A stretch of 64,000 bases of DNA from Gracilaria vermiculophylla (taxonomy: Eukaryota; Rhodophyta; Florideophyceae; Gracilariales; Gracilariaceae). Shown piece after piece: positions 42,108-53,329 of this stretch. Each line of letters begins with the position of its first letter. The stretch's first letter is position 1. The translations under genes were made by a program, and so were the position numbers. The stretch spans positions 1,116,578 through 1,180,577 of the forward strand of contig JAHNZQ020003149.1 in the NCBI GenBank assembly GCA_019155205.2, read 5' to 3'. The notes below the pieces were generated by a model, which did no database searches, was not told the DNA's origin, and worked only from the letters and a program-made list of their open reading frames with translations.

Positions 42108-44922
42108 CTTGACTTCACTTTGCGCGAGCGTCTGCCCTCACAAACTGCGTCTCGTCCACCGCCGCAGCAATCTCCGTCAAGAGCGCCGCCCCACTTCGAT
42201 CACAGCATGCCGTCAAACATGCCTCAAACATTTTGAAATCTTTTTACAGTTGACGGGACAGGAAAGTACTTTCGTACTGTAAGTAACCCAAACCGAGGAC
42301 CATCTCTTCCCCAATGTCCAGTTAATAAGCAATTACTGAAGTAACCCATCGAAGGTCGGTTCACAATGCATCTCAGCTAATTATTCAATATGTCCCATTT
42401 TGCTAATGCGATGAACAGCAAACTGCCTGCCTCGTGTCGAACAAATATGAGCGGCGTGCCTGTGGCGTAGCCTCAACCATACTCCTCTATGACTATGGCC
42501 TCAAAATGTTAAAGGTATTCACTGAAAAACATACTTGCCCCTCACGGAAAGCATCCTACATCACGCTACAAACAAACATCAACCTCGCATCATCAACGTG
42601 ACGAAATTGTTCAGTCGCGTCTCAAAGACACTCCCATTATTCGCCTTGTAAATGAAATATATTCACCACCATACTTTTTTCTTTCCATCGCAGACAGTTC
42701 CAGTTTGATTTGGGAACTCTTTTTTTCACTAGAAAATCCAACATTTTGCACGTGGCAAAAGGAGCGTATTGCCATCGTGCATTGCTCCCCTACAATTTGT
42801 CGCGTGAAAACATTTCTTTCCCTTCTATGTTTCTAGAAACGAATCCATCATCACGTCCTGAAATGCTTGAGAATTCATTGCTCCGCACTTCGTCCCCTCG
42901 ATACATTGTGGCGGTCTATTCCAGGCTATTCTTCCTGAACATCTTGAAAACTAAGACATCCTTCGATCGTCCCCTCATCCCAATACGCTACGGCAGCTAG
43001 ATCAAGCATAAGACCCCAGAATGTTTTTTATTTTCTATGTCATCTCTGGGGCCTTTATCCGTCTGCTATGCGCTTCTCACGCCCTCGTAAGCCTTCTTCG
43101 ATGCCGAACTGCGTACCAAGTATCTCCTGCATAAACCTTTTGTGTCGTCCGATAATTTTCTGAACAGTTGCTTGCCCAGTTCTGTCAAGCTTCCAAAATA
43201 TTTATCGCTCTAGACTCTCATCTTGTCGTCCACCGTCTGTTTCTCTGCGGCACCAATCGCGGCTTCTTCGTCCATATGATTTTACAATTTCAAAAGGGTT
43301 CTTTCTGCTCGAAAACAAAGACAACTCATCTTCATTTGTCACAGCTTCGCAATGTAAGAGTATGAGTAGAAAACAATGAGCTCTAAACACACCAATTACA
43401 ACTCACTGACAGATTTTTGTACTGTTTCTAGGATTAATGGCAATGCAATTTTCTTTCTCCAATTCAGAAAAGCAGGATTGTCAGCAAAAAATATATCAAA
43501 TGTCTCGTATTTTATGGAAATAACATGCAATAAGACCGGTGGATACTTAATAGTAGTTCAATTCTGAAATGTTTGGCATCAAGATAATATTTTGAAGTGA
43601 CAGTTGGAGTGGTGAGCTCATTTTCTGCTCTCTGCCTCAAATTCTCTGTTTTCTTCCGCCCACTGCTGCTTTCGTCTCTTGGAGGATCTTCTTCATAAAT
43701 TTTTGCTTTAAACAAGAATAAGTAGCGGATAAAATATGTTGAAATTCCTACAATAAACTAAAATTAAAAAGAGGAGCTCAAAGGTCCACTATATTTTTAT
43801 ATGGTGCTTTAAAAGCCCAACCATTTCACAGATTTTGATCTTAAATTGAAAGAAATTATTTGCATCAGATGGATACAATGTCGGCAACCGTTTCTTGCAT
43901 TTGATCTGCCATTTTTGCACGTTTGTTGTCATCAGCGATGTGGATATGTTCAACTTTGCCAACGCGTCAGGCAGACAGGTCGAAACGATGTAGATAGATC
44001 GTGATTAGAGAAAAAAATAATATAGAGACGATCTCAACGCACGATAAGCAGATAAAATGAGAAAATGTCCGCCGTCTGTAGCACGTATCGATCGAGGAAA
44101 GTCTGACCAACCCAGTTCTCTGATATGAAGGGGTCGGGCCGTTTCTATATTGTACCCAAAGTAGTAAAGCTATTCAATCAGGTTTTCTATGCACTTCTAT
44201 CTTTTACATCGCACGGCGCTTTAGCGCCGTGGGCTTGCAATATGCGCTGTGTGCTGCGATACGCTTGAATTGCACGACACAGTGGCATACAGAGCTTGGA
44301 GCGTACTGTTTGTCGGCTTATACTTCACGGTGGAGCGCGACAGGAGATTTCGTAGCTTGAATATTGAACCGTCATGCTGAGGGGTTGCTTTGATGTCGCC
44401 GTTCCGCTTCCGGTGGTTATTCAGTCTCTCACTAGCCGAAGGTACGGCACCTTCCGGTAATTTCAAGAAATCAGAACTTTTGGAGGCTATTTCGTTGTTG
44501 AGCAACATTGTCCTCCGCAGGTACACCTTGGGATTGAATCGAATGAGAAATGATTCACAGAATATCGGGAATCGATGTGTGGTTTTGAACAATAAGTTCT
44601 GGTCTAGGAGAACATAGCTATCGGGTCAAAAGAGGGGCTCAGATACGCATGTGCAAGTTGAAGTGCAAGCTGAAATGTTCAAGTTTCTCAAAATAATTAT
44701 TAGATTTTGCATCTCACGTCAACGCACTCAAGAAGATGACGTGTAAAGATAAATCCTACAGTAGGAGTAATCAGGCGTTCAGTGCGTGCATAGTTACACC
44801 GCTGACGTCTTTTTGGCACATGCCTGCCGTGCTGGGCGAAGACCAGCGACCTCATCTCAAAGAACCTTAACACTTCCTCTTCACCAGAAGATATCGTCGC
44901 GAGCTTTATCAGAAGTTTAGCT
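42108..44922. other. 2.8-kb gene-poor A/T-richer stretch
   Basis: G+C falls abruptly after 42.1 kb. Only short ORFs without motifs occur on both strands. A perfect 9-bp inverted repeat is at 44212-44231 and is listed separately. I found no tRNA, rRNA or transposon protein. Confidence 0.45.
44212..44231. repeat. Perfect short inverted repeat (hairpin)
   Basis: The sequence cacggcgct-tt-agcgccgtg has two perfectly complementary 9-bp arms separated by TT, in otherwise A/T-rich DNA. It could be a hairpin in RNA or a protein-binding palindrome. Confidence 0.85.
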
Positions 44923-45393
44923 ATGGTGTTTCAAGAGCTGGAAAGAGGGGAGAACAAGTCACTTCGTCTTCTTCTCGACCCAGACTCCGCGAAATATAAG
45001 GAGAAAGTTTCAGAGTCACAGCTCATGGATGTTTGGTACTTCTTGAAGTATCCGAGCGAAATTACTGATGAAATGGACTGGCCTTTCAGTTCGCTTGACC
45101 ATCTTGCACCTTATCTTCGTCCAAATTTTATTCCTGGAGCTTTACCAATTCCACTAGCTTTGGTGGCCTTCCTTACTGTTGACATACGAAAATTTGATGA
45201 AGAACGTCGGATTGAACACGCGGCCTTTTGCCTCAAGGCTGTCGTGATTCGACTTGATACTTTTTGGATTATGATTCTTCATAACTTCCTAATCCATTTC
45301 ACGTCATGTAAGAGAGAGAGCTCATCCAAAGATTCCGTGCACATGCTTATCATGGATAACCTGTGTCGCAAAGACTTGGGATCGAAGCAGTGA
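44923..45393 (+). CDS. Orphan ORF of unknown function
   Basis: A 156-codon frame from ATG 44923 reads MVFQELERGENKSLRLLLDP at the start and has a balanced, protein-like composition with acidic patches (YPSEITDEMDWPF, DIRKFDEERRIEH). I do not recognise any domain. A consensus donor (gtaaga) at about 45308 follows ILHNFLIHFTS. A second open stretch at about 45404-45520 (EFSNETNNSLWYTKTLCLYP) could be another exon, but the phases do not match, so I did not join them. It may be a fast-evolving or broken gene, or chance. Confidence 0.35.
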   Translation: MVFQELERGENKSLRLLLDPDSAKYKEKVSESQLMDVWYFLKYPSEITDEMDWPFSSLDHLAPYLRPNFIPGALPIPLALVAFLTVDIRKFDEERRIEHAAFCLKAVVIRLDTFWIMILHNFLIHFTSCKRESSSKDSVHMLIMDNLCRKDLGSKQ

Positions 45394-46848
45394 AAGGCTA
45401 TAATGCACATGTGAACAGCACCAATTCACTTTTCATGGGTCTGCACCTCAGATTATGTACTCCCCTCTTTCGGATGTCGAGTTTTCGAATGAGACCAATA
45501 ACTCGTTGTGGTACACAAAAACACTGTGCTTGTATCCGAAGAATTGTACAGAAAGCTTAATAAAACGATAGAGAGCTACAAGGCATGGGAACCTAAGTTT
45601 GCTGCTGGAGGAATTGTTATTTTATATCACGATTATTCTTTCTAATATCAGTCAGGGAACTCATATGTCTTCAACACGCCACAAACAGTTCTGACCTTTA
45701 TGGGGAGAGGGAACTTCTGTACTAAAGACTGTTTTATTTCAGGAATAAGAGCATATTGCCAAATAAAGAAGAAAGCAGAAGATTCTTTTCTTCAAGACAA
45801 TGTGTCCACAGCAAGTTAGCTTCCTCCAACCCTTCTGATAAGCTCAACCGAGCCGCTCATTCCTGCCTTGTAGCACGGTTTTCTGCATCCGATAGAATAC
45901 AAGACTCGTATGGCTTTGTGCGAATTTGAATACTTGCACTAGGTGTCGGCCCACAACGACATACGAAAGGCACACTTTCTGAAGACGGGCCGTTTTTCAG
46001 AAACCTCGCACAGCACTCGTCACCCTCAAACGAAGATTGACCTCATGCACGCGAATGAATTGAAAGAATCTTCACGCCTACTTTGGAAGCGATGTACAAT
46101 AATCACCTATGAAACACAAACGTGTGTTCAAAGTTTGAGAAGAGGAAGCGTTCGGAGGCCTCCTAGAGGATCACAATTCATGCTCAGCAGGCGGCAATCG
46201 ATTGTAAGCAGCCTCATGTGATCTCCAGCGGGCATGATAACTCCGCACCACTGAATGCCAGGTATGTCATCATGATATGTTTTCATGTCAAATCCTGCCC
46301 CGATTTGTTTAGGAAACCATGTGACAGACGGCGAGTGCGGTAGAAAAATCGTCGAACTTGAGCTTCTACGTGAAGCTTCTAAGTTATCCATGTACGACGG
46401 TACGCACCTCTTTAACTGAACATATTAATGAAAGAGACCAGACGCGCTAAGCTTCTAGTACCAAATAAGGACGCAAGCCATCCGCCCTCTCGTGGGGTGC
46501 CCGATTTCCTTCCATTTCGGGAACCGAAACAGATCTGCGGTTGGGTCTCCAACGGAGACCAACACATTTCAGGCTACGAATACCAAATACACAAGACACC
46601 ATATCATTCAGAATCCTTAATCTGCTTCCCTGGAAGACAGACGAATCTGTGGAAGGATTTTAAAACGTCTCGGAGACTGGTTAACGATGGCAGATAATAA
46701 AAATGAAGACGATCCGTTATAGCCACTTCAGTCGGAACTCCTCCACAAAAGCATGCAAGGACTGACAGGTCTGTGATACGAAGCTTTGTGACAAACATAC
46801 TTGCGCTCCCAGGCTTTAGCACAGTTTCCTCACATGCGGAGAACAATC
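45394..46848. other. Gene-poor stretch upstream of the PhzF-like gene end
   Basis: Apart from the possible second exon of the orphan at about 45404-45520, only short overlapping ORFs without motifs are present. Confidence 0.4.
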
Positions 46849-47721
46849 TTACAAGTACAGAGTCCCTTTGCTTACCAAACGAACACTTCCTTTGAGTTCC
46901 ACACGATCGTTGGATATCATGCGGAGCATTACGACGCCGCCTCTTTTAGAGAGTTGCTCCGCACGGTAAAAGTTTCCATCACGATCTGACCCCAAGTAAA
47001 AAGGAGCGAGCGCACAGTGGGCGCTTCCAGTAACCGGGTCTTCTAAAATACCTGCTGCCGGCGCAAAAAAACGGCTTACAAAGCAGACCTCACCGGCACC
47101 ATGCGCGGTGACAATTATTCCTCTGCAGGGCAGAATTGAAAGTGATTCCATGTCAGGTTTGACGGTTTGAACAGAAGTACCGCTATCGAGAACAGCTACT
47201 ATATCGTAATCGGAATGATAGCAAAAACTAATTGATTCTTTCGGAATTCCAAGACCATGTGCTAGCTCTCTTTGCTCTGAGTCGAGCAACCTATCTTTCC
47301 TAAGCAAGGCAGGAAACTCCATCCGAAATGCAAGAAGAGACCCCTTCTCTTCATCACTTCTCTCTGCGCATAGCTTTTCGCCTCTCCTTGTGATAAATTC
47401 CATTGACGACAATTCTCTGTTTTCCAAATGCAGTACAAATGCAGCAGCCAGGGTCGCATGGCCACAAAGTTGAACTTCTATTGATGGGGTAAACCATCTT
47501 ATATAGTATACACCAGGCGCTTTCGCGGGATAAACAAAAGTAGTCTCTGATAATCCCAATTCAGTCGCTATGGTTTGCATTTGTTCGTCATTTAGAGCAC
47601 TTGCTTGGTCTTCCAGCAAAGGCACAATAGCCGCAGGATTCCCTTTTCCTAAACTTTCAGTTTCCGGTGGAACAAAGGCATCTACTACGTACAGAGAGAG
47701 AGGCATTCTCGAATTTGCCAT
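46849..47721 (-). CDS. PhzF-family isomerase-like protein
   Basis: The 290-aa product starts at ATG 47721. It has the full PhzF pattern: YVVDAFVPPE and GKGNPAAIVPLL near the start, ELGLSETTFVYPA, a WFTPSIEVQLCGHATLAAA motif (residues about 74-92), and the C-terminal half motif FFAPAAGILEDPVTGSAHCA. Two pseudo-symmetric halves (DapF fold) are expected. Members of this family isomerise or are of unknown metabolic role; PhzF itself acts in phenazine synthesis, which is not implied here. Length is normal and no targeting peptide is seen, so it is probably cytosolic. Single exon. Confidence 0.92.
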   Translation of the reverse strand: MANSRMPLSLYVVDAFVPPETESLGKGNPAAIVPLLEDQASALNDEQMQTIATELGLSETTFVYPAKAPGVYYIRWFTPSIEVQLCGHATLAAAFVLHLENRELSSMEFITRRGEKLCAERSDEEKGSLLAFRMEFPALLRKDRLLDSEQRELAHGLGIPKESISFCYHSDYDIVAVLDSGTSVQTVKPDMESLSILPCRGIIVTAHGAGEVCFVSRFFAPAAGILEDPVTGSAHCALAPFYLGSDRDGNFYRAEQLSKRGGVVMLRMISNDRVELKGSVRLVSKGTLYL

Positions 47722-48262
47722 AGTGTTTGGCTTTGAACTCTAAAGCTTTCCCGGCGAGAGGTTTTTAATCTTGACGCCTATCTGTCACACCGCGAAAGAA
47801 TGAGAAGCCTCAAAAGACAAGTTCTCGGCAAGCTATACATCCAGACGCCAGCTGAACATGTATTTCATTAGTGTTGCCAAATCGAAGATCTTCCTCTCGT
47901 TATCCTTGTCGTTCATCAACCGTAATCAATTAGGAATCCTTCCACCAACCATCGTCCGCTGCGAACTCAACCACTGCAACTGTTGATCTCATAAGTTTAC
48001 AGTAACCCTGTGCCATACAGTGGTACGAAGGGCAATCACCGGATGATTAAACCTCAACCGTTCAAGCTAGAAACTCGTCTGGCACAAATGTACATCATGT
48101 CTGTACATGTCAATGATTTTTCCAATCGTACGCCGCGGTGTTCTTTTCTGCAGGTGGTTGGCTAATCACGATTCTCAGGGTTATTCTGAGTGATATACTT
48201 TTCACGACGCTCGCCGATCCTCTGTGTTCAGGCCATAACACTCGAGCAGCGCGTGAGAAATC
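47722..48262. other. Divergent upstream region of PhzF-like gene and glyoxalase I
   Basis: Between starts at 47721 (minus) and 48263 (plus). The region has no ORF with family resemblance and no clear motif. Confidence 0.35.
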
Positions 48263-49340
48263 ATGCGCGTTGGGTTCATTAGCAGTGGATTTAACACATC
48301 TCCTCTCTCACGGAAGTGTTTGCAAGTCTGCAGGACGAACACGAGTCGTAGAACCAGAGTAACAATGACGGCGGACAAAATGTTACATGCTGTGTATCGC
48401 GTTGGCGATTTGGATGCTACAAAGCAATTCCTAGAAGCTCTCGGAATGAAGTGCCTTCGAGAGAGAGATGTGCCGAGTGAGAAGTATACGAATGTGTTCT
48501 ATGGATATGGACCTGAAAGGAAAGGAGAGCATTTCAGCCTGGAACTTACCTACAACTACGGTGTTGATTCATACGACATTGGTAGTGGCTTTGGGCATTT
48601 TGGTGTCGCTGTTGAAGATGCCAAGGCGACGGTTGAACGTGTGAGGGAAGCGGGCTTCAAAGTTACTCGTGAAGTGGGCCCTGTAAAAGGTAGGATAGTA
48701 TTGATGCATCCTCGATATGTTCTCACTCTAACCGGTTCCTTGATGTTTTTGCATTGCGACAGGAGGAACATCTGTGATCGCCTTCGTGCAAGATCCCACA
48801 GGGTACAAGTTTGAAGTCATACAACGGAAGCAGCGAGATCCTCTGTGCCAAGTTATGCTTCGGGTGAAGGACCTCGACAAATCTATTTCGTAAGTACTGA
48901 TGCACACCACAAAAAAGATTGAATTACCAATAGATTGAGATGGTTGTACCAAGTAATGTCTAACGGCACAGTTATTCTTGAATTGTAGCTTTTACGAAGC
49001 CATGGGTATGAAGCTTCTCCGCAAGCGTGATAATCCGGATTATAAGTACACTCTGGGCTTCATGGGTTTTGGACCTGAAGAAGACAGCACGGTGTTGGAA
49101 CTAACATACAACTATGGGGACAATACATATACTGCTGGGGATGGATACGCTCAGATTGCTGTTAGCACACCGGATGTGTACGAAGCTGCACAACAAATCA
49201 AACAGAAAGGGTTTACGCTGGCTCGTGAACCAGGGCCAGTCCCAGGGATTGGAACCAAGATTTGTGCAGTCAGGGACCCCGACGGATGGAAGACAGTCAT
49301 GGTGGATGCCGAAGATTTCGAGCGAGAATTCGACGAATAA
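48263..49340 (+). CDS. GLO1: Lactoylglutathione lyase (glyoxalase I), two-domain
   Basis: Three exons, join(48263..48689, 48763..48899, 48989..49340). Intron 1 is 73 nt (gtagga...acag), splitting a Gly codon; intron 2 is 89 nt (gtaagt...tgtag), splitting a Ser codon. Two glyoxalase domains are fused. The first (from LHAVYRVGDLDATKQF) has the metal ligands His in LHAVYRV, Glu in LELTYNYG, His in GHFGVAV and Glu in KFEVIQR. The second (from CQVMLRVKDLDKSISFYEAMG) keeps Gln, Glu and Gln but ends WKTVMVD, with Val in place of the last Glu. This matches plant-type Ni-dependent monomers with one active site. It turns the methylglyoxal-glutathione hemithioacetal into lactoylglutathione. A second ATG at 48365 would drop a 34-residue Ser/Arg/Thr-rich leader. 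Confidence 0.93.
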
Positions 49341-49808
49341 GATTCCGTTGCGATGCAGAGTCGTGAAAAGGGACCCTCATTTCTCTATGAGGATATAACG
49401 TAAGTATAGACTATGTCCTCAAGTACGCAGCGGATTAGTTCCGAGTTCTAGACCGAACGGTGGCGCTGATGCAGTGGTGTATGTACAATTTGGCATAGTA
49501 AAAATATGACAGTTGTTATAATTACTGTAAAAGCTGGCTGATCAATGCCACGCACTTTTGGCCAACTAAGTGCCTTGCAAGCGATTCGCGTCGAGAGCAT
49601 GGGGTTATCAAAAATGAAACTATTGTGATCCGCGATTCCGTCGCACTTGGGCTTAGGACGGGATTTGCTATTGATGAAGACCAGTTGACGTGCGAACCGT
49701 TACTTCAGTAGGTGGCTGCAGTCGTGAAGACACCACTTTCCCCCCCTGACTTGGAGCGGAAACATTGTGCACCACCACGCATTGTTTAGACCTTTCAACG
49801 CATCCACG
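49341..49808. other. Intergenic, glyoxalase I to glucosidase I
   Basis: The glucosidase frame opens at a GTG (49767) before the ATG. No other gene or element is visible. Confidence 0.35.
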
Positions 49809-52253
49809 ATGCTCGCTTCCCTTAGACTTCAAGCCCTACTTCTTTTGATCTCACGAATCATGGGAGAGGTCATCTGGGGAACTTTTCGACCTCAAAACTT
49901 GATTGCCGTGCGAGCCAATGTTCCACATTCGCCTTTCTTTGGTTTCGCCTATCATCCGGCAAACTCACTGAATATCAGGCATATGGCAACTGATAATCAA
50001 GACGATATCAGTCTATTTTCGTGGTCTCGGCATGATGGAAAGACGTTTGGCGATCAATGCATCAAAGACAAAGGTGCCAATTTGCGCATAGAAACAAGTT
50101 TTATGAATCATCCTGATCATCAAAATGCTTGGGTATTGCGAGTTGCAGCAAAAGCTCTGGATCATTCAAAGCCTATTCAGCCAACATCCCTTATTTTTTA
50201 TGCTGTCGCTGCTCCAGAGGAGCTTAATTTGAAAAGCGCAAAGATTGACGAGTCAGATGAAAAACTATGGGGTTCACTTCGGTTTGAAAACACTGAGGAC
50301 TTATCTGAGGAAGGCGTTGACGGTGATGTTAGGATAGTGGGAAAATCACAAAGTGTCGGGGGACGATATTCCATTCTCGTAAAGGAACCAAACGAGGGAA
50401 TACTCACTCCTTCCATTTTCTCTTCAATTGAAGCACCTCACCACTCAATCGAGGTCATTAGTTCTCGTTCTCGTATTCGTTCCAGAGCCGAGAAGCCGCA
50501 GGATAACATAAGTCATCTGTCAAACTTCCACATTTCGTCCTCCACGGATACCTTCCGGACAGCGTGGGCTGTTGAAAAATCTATCCCCAGGAATCTTAAA
50601 CGCCAGAATCACCCCTCCGACGAAGGTCAGCTATTTCACGTTATGGATGATTCTGTAACGGACGACTCTCCAGCCCTTTTTGTGCAGAGAATTCTCCAGG
50701 TTCCTTTTGAGATGGAAGCTGTTTTTGTTCTTTGTGAAAACAGGGACCCGAATGCAGTTAAAGATATTGAAAAAGGAATAACAGGCGATTTGCTGAAGTC
50801 CAAGTTGGAAAGTTCTCGTTCGGCTTTTGATAAAAAATTCGATCGCCTCTTTAAACTGAAAGAAAAAGGGATAAACCTTGAAGAGCAGATTTTTGCGAGG
50901 ACCGCTTTGGCCAATATGCTAGGCGGAATTGGGTTTTTCTATGGAAGTTCAGTCGCTGTTAAGCATGATAGACAAGGAAACCATCCGCTTGAGGGTATTC
51001 ATGTCTTAGAGCCGAAAAGCCTGTTTACAGCTACTCCATCCCGTGCTCTTTTTCCGCGGGGTTTCCTGTGGGACGAAGGGTTTCATCAGCTTCTTATTCA
51101 AAGATGGGATGCAGATCTCAGCTACAAATGTCTGCTCTCATGGATGGAAGCAGGGCAAGAAGACGGTTGGATTCCTCGGGAACAAATTCTTGGTATCGAA
51201 GCCCGAAACCGGTTTCCACGTCACATTGAACATCTCATTGTACAGGATCCAAACATAGCTAACCCGCCCACTATACTACTAGCCATTCATTCTCTATTGA
51301 ACCTGCAAGAGAGTTGTGACATGGAGGTTAAAAGCACTGAGACAAGAACGGATGCTTGTGAGGGAATTGGAAAGTCGGATAAGCTTGATCAATTTCGTAA
51401 AGTCACATTAGGAATGGCCACGAAATATTACAACTGGCTTAAATCTTCTCAATCTGGGCACCTTCCTTATTCGTTCCGATGGAGAGGTCGTTCAAAGGAC
51501 AAGAAGACACAGGATGGTTATGTGCTCACTTTGGCATCGGGGCTGGATGATTTCCCACGCGCAACAAATCCAAGCCTGACAGAAACTCATGTTGATCTTC
51601 ACAGCTGGATCACATGGGCTTCCAGGACGCTTGGTGGAATTTACAAAACAGTTGGTCACAACCTAAAGGCATCCGAATACGAAGCTGAATACGAGGATCT
51701 TACGCAAAGGCTTCTTGAGAGACATGGAACGCAAGGAGAAGCGAATGGAGACGACGTGGAAGATCTTCTCTGTGATCATGATGGAACAGAGAAAATTTGT
51801 CATATTGGTTACCCGACTATACTTCCTTTATTGCTCGGTTTGCTTGATCCAGCTGACAGACGCGTCAAACCCATTTTAGATGCTCTGGAAAATACATCCT
51901 TGTTGAGGTCTCCAGCAGGGGTGCGATCCCTTTCAAGATCCGATAAATGGTACAGGAGAGGAGATGACTACTGGACGGGGTCGGTATGGATGCCGTTTAA
52001 TTACCTTGTCTTGGCAGCTTTGAAAAAGAAGTATTCTGTTGAAAACGGGCCATATCGCATCCGAGCTGCCAAACTGTATTCTGAATTGAGAAGTGAAATA
52101 TTAAAGAACACCTTTCATGTCTACAAAGAGACTGGACAACTTTGGGAGAACTATTCGCCCGAAGACGGGGCTGGGAAATCCGGCCGTCAGTTCACAGGTT
52201 GGTCATCTTTGATCGTGTTAATCTACGCAGAGATGTTTGACACTGTTTTTTGA
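49809..52253 (+). CDS. MOGS: Mannosyl-oligosaccharide glucosidase (ER glucosidase I, GH63)
   Basis: The 814-aa product starts at ATG 49809. Residues 1-18 are hydrophobic (LASLRLQALLLLISRIM), a signal anchor or signal peptide. The GH63 family pattern is clear: VIWGTFRPQNLIAVRA and HDGKTFGDQCIKD at the start, then in the catalytic (alpha/alpha)6 part FPRGFLWDEGFHQLLIQRWD, GWIPREQILGIEAR, a TETHVDLHSWITWA segment, the LFGLLDP-type loop, the DDYWTGSVWMPFNYL motif and finally LWENYSPEDGAGKSGRQFTGW near the C terminus. The enzyme removes the outermost glucose from Glc3Man9GlcNAc2 on nascent glycoproteins in the ER. One exon; length is normal. Its stop is 27 bp from that of the zinc-finger gene on the other strand. 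Confidence 0.95.
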   Translation: MLASLRLQALLLLISRIMGEVIWGTFRPQNLIAVRANVPHSPFFGFAYHPANSLNIRHMATDNQDDISLFSWSRHDGKTFGDQCIKDKGANLRIETSFMNHPDHQNAWVLRVAAKALDHSKPIQPTSLIFYAVAAPEELNLKSAKIDESDEKLWGSLRFENTEDLSEEGVDGDVRIVGKSQSVGGRYSILVKEPNEGILTPSIFSSIEAPHHSIEVISSRSRIRSRAEKPQDNISHLSNFHISSSTDTFRTAWAVEKSIPRNLKRQNHPSDEGQLFHVMDDSVTDDSPALFVQRILQVPFEMEAVFVLCENRDPNAVKDIEKGITGDLLKSKLESSRSAFDKKFDRLFKLKEKGINLEEQIFARTALANMLGGIGFFYGSSVAVKHDRQGNHPLEGIHVLEPKSLFTATPSRALFPRGFLWDEGFHQLLIQRWDADLSYKCLLSWMEAGQEDGWIPREQILGIEARNRFPRHIEHLIVQDPNIANPPTILLAIHSLLNLQESCDMEVKSTETRTDACEGIGKSDKLDQFRKVTLGMATKYYNWLKSSQSGHLPYSFRWRGRSKDKKTQDGYVLTLASGLDDFPRATNPSLTETHVDLHSWITWASRTLGGIYKTVGHNLKASEYEAEYEDLTQRLLERHGTQGEANGDDVEDLLCDHDGTEKICHIGYPTILPLLLGLLDPADRRVKPILDALENTSLLRSPAGVRSLSRSDKWYRRGDDYWTGSVWMPFNYLVLAALKKKYSVENGPYRIRAAKLYSELRSEILKNTFHVYKETGQLWENYSPEDGAGKSGRQFTGWSSLIVLIYAEMFDTVF

Positions 52254-52280
52254 ATTCATTGCAGGAACGTAGAGAGTAAG

Positions 52281-53329
52281 CTAAAAGTCATTAAAGAGAT
52301 TGCGATGGTTGTCATCAGGCATTACGTCTGATGCTGAAAAGCTAAAGTTAACTTCAGCACTTGGCAACCATGCGGGAAGAATGTCGAAGCCATCAATGCA
52401 ATCACGGTATCCCAAATCCTGCAGCGGTAGGTCATCACCCAACGTTCCAAGCGGAGCAATTGAGCTTTGCTCCCACGATCCTAACTGGGTGAATGATTCG
52501 TCTATGATATCATTCTTACTCAGTAAATCGGAAACACAAGGCTCGCTTGAGGCGAGGGCCTGAAACTGGAACGTAATATCCCCATAATCGAACGTGTGTT
52601 GGCTTACTGCCTTTGACGAAAACTCGACATCGTCGGATTCAGGCCGTATGTCGATACTTTGGCTAAAATCCGTGGATTCTACGGATTGAGTTTGGGTCTG
52701 AACGTGTGCGTCAGGGTTTTGGTTCCTTCGTTCCTTGTGAGCTGTGCGGCTGTGAAAATTTAGACTACTCTTCCAGACAAACTGAGAAAATGATGTTGCG
52801 AGGAGCAGGATTCGAGCAGTCGTCAGAAGATCTGTAGGTGTACTCTCCAATTTTGTGGTACCAAAAGGAAATTTTGCAAAGGCTTACCCGTCGTTCGCAA
52901 ATGAGGCACATGTATCTCTTTTCTCCCGTGTGGATCTATATTTCAGATAAGATGAGACGGGAAAAATGATCGTCAGCAGTCGGAAGCCTTGAGATACTCG
53001 AGGAAGATAGAAATATTGACACCACGAACCCTTTCATGAGCCTTGAGATTAGCCGGCTTCGAGAATGATTTTCCACACACCTTGCACACCGGGCGCGGAC
53101 GAGGTTTCTTCGCCTTCGTACAGGAAGACAGCGTATGCCGTGGCGAATTCCCTATAATCAATGCAAACTCACGATTATAACTGGTTGGGTCGGTCTCTTG
53201 GGACTGGGTCATCCTGTGAAGTTGACTTGAGCCAGTCGTTACTGACAAAGGTCCCTGACGAGGAGTTCCGGAAGGAATTCGAAAGCTCTTTTTATACCTG
53301 AAGGGTGAGGCTGATAATGGTATCTTCAT
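52281..53329 (-). CDS. C2H2 zinc-finger protein (two fingers), three exons
   Basis: Three exons on the minus strand, complement(join(52281..52781, 52888..52935, 53030..53329)), give about 282 aa. The splicing restores two fingers: VCKVCGKSFSKPANLKAHER | IHTGEKRYMCLICERR | FVWKSSLNFHSRTAH. Intron 1 (94 nt, donor gttcgt, acceptor tag) falls exactly before the linker HTGEK; intron 2 (106 nt, gtaagc...cag) falls inside finger 2. The canonical linker across the first junction makes this model strong even though the donor is weak. The N-terminal 75 residues are Ser/Arg-rich and the C-terminal part is acidic and Gln/Ser-rich, typical of a transcriptional regulator. The ORF is open upstream to 53428 without an ATG, so an additional 5' exon is possible. 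Targets are unknown. Confidence 0.82.
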
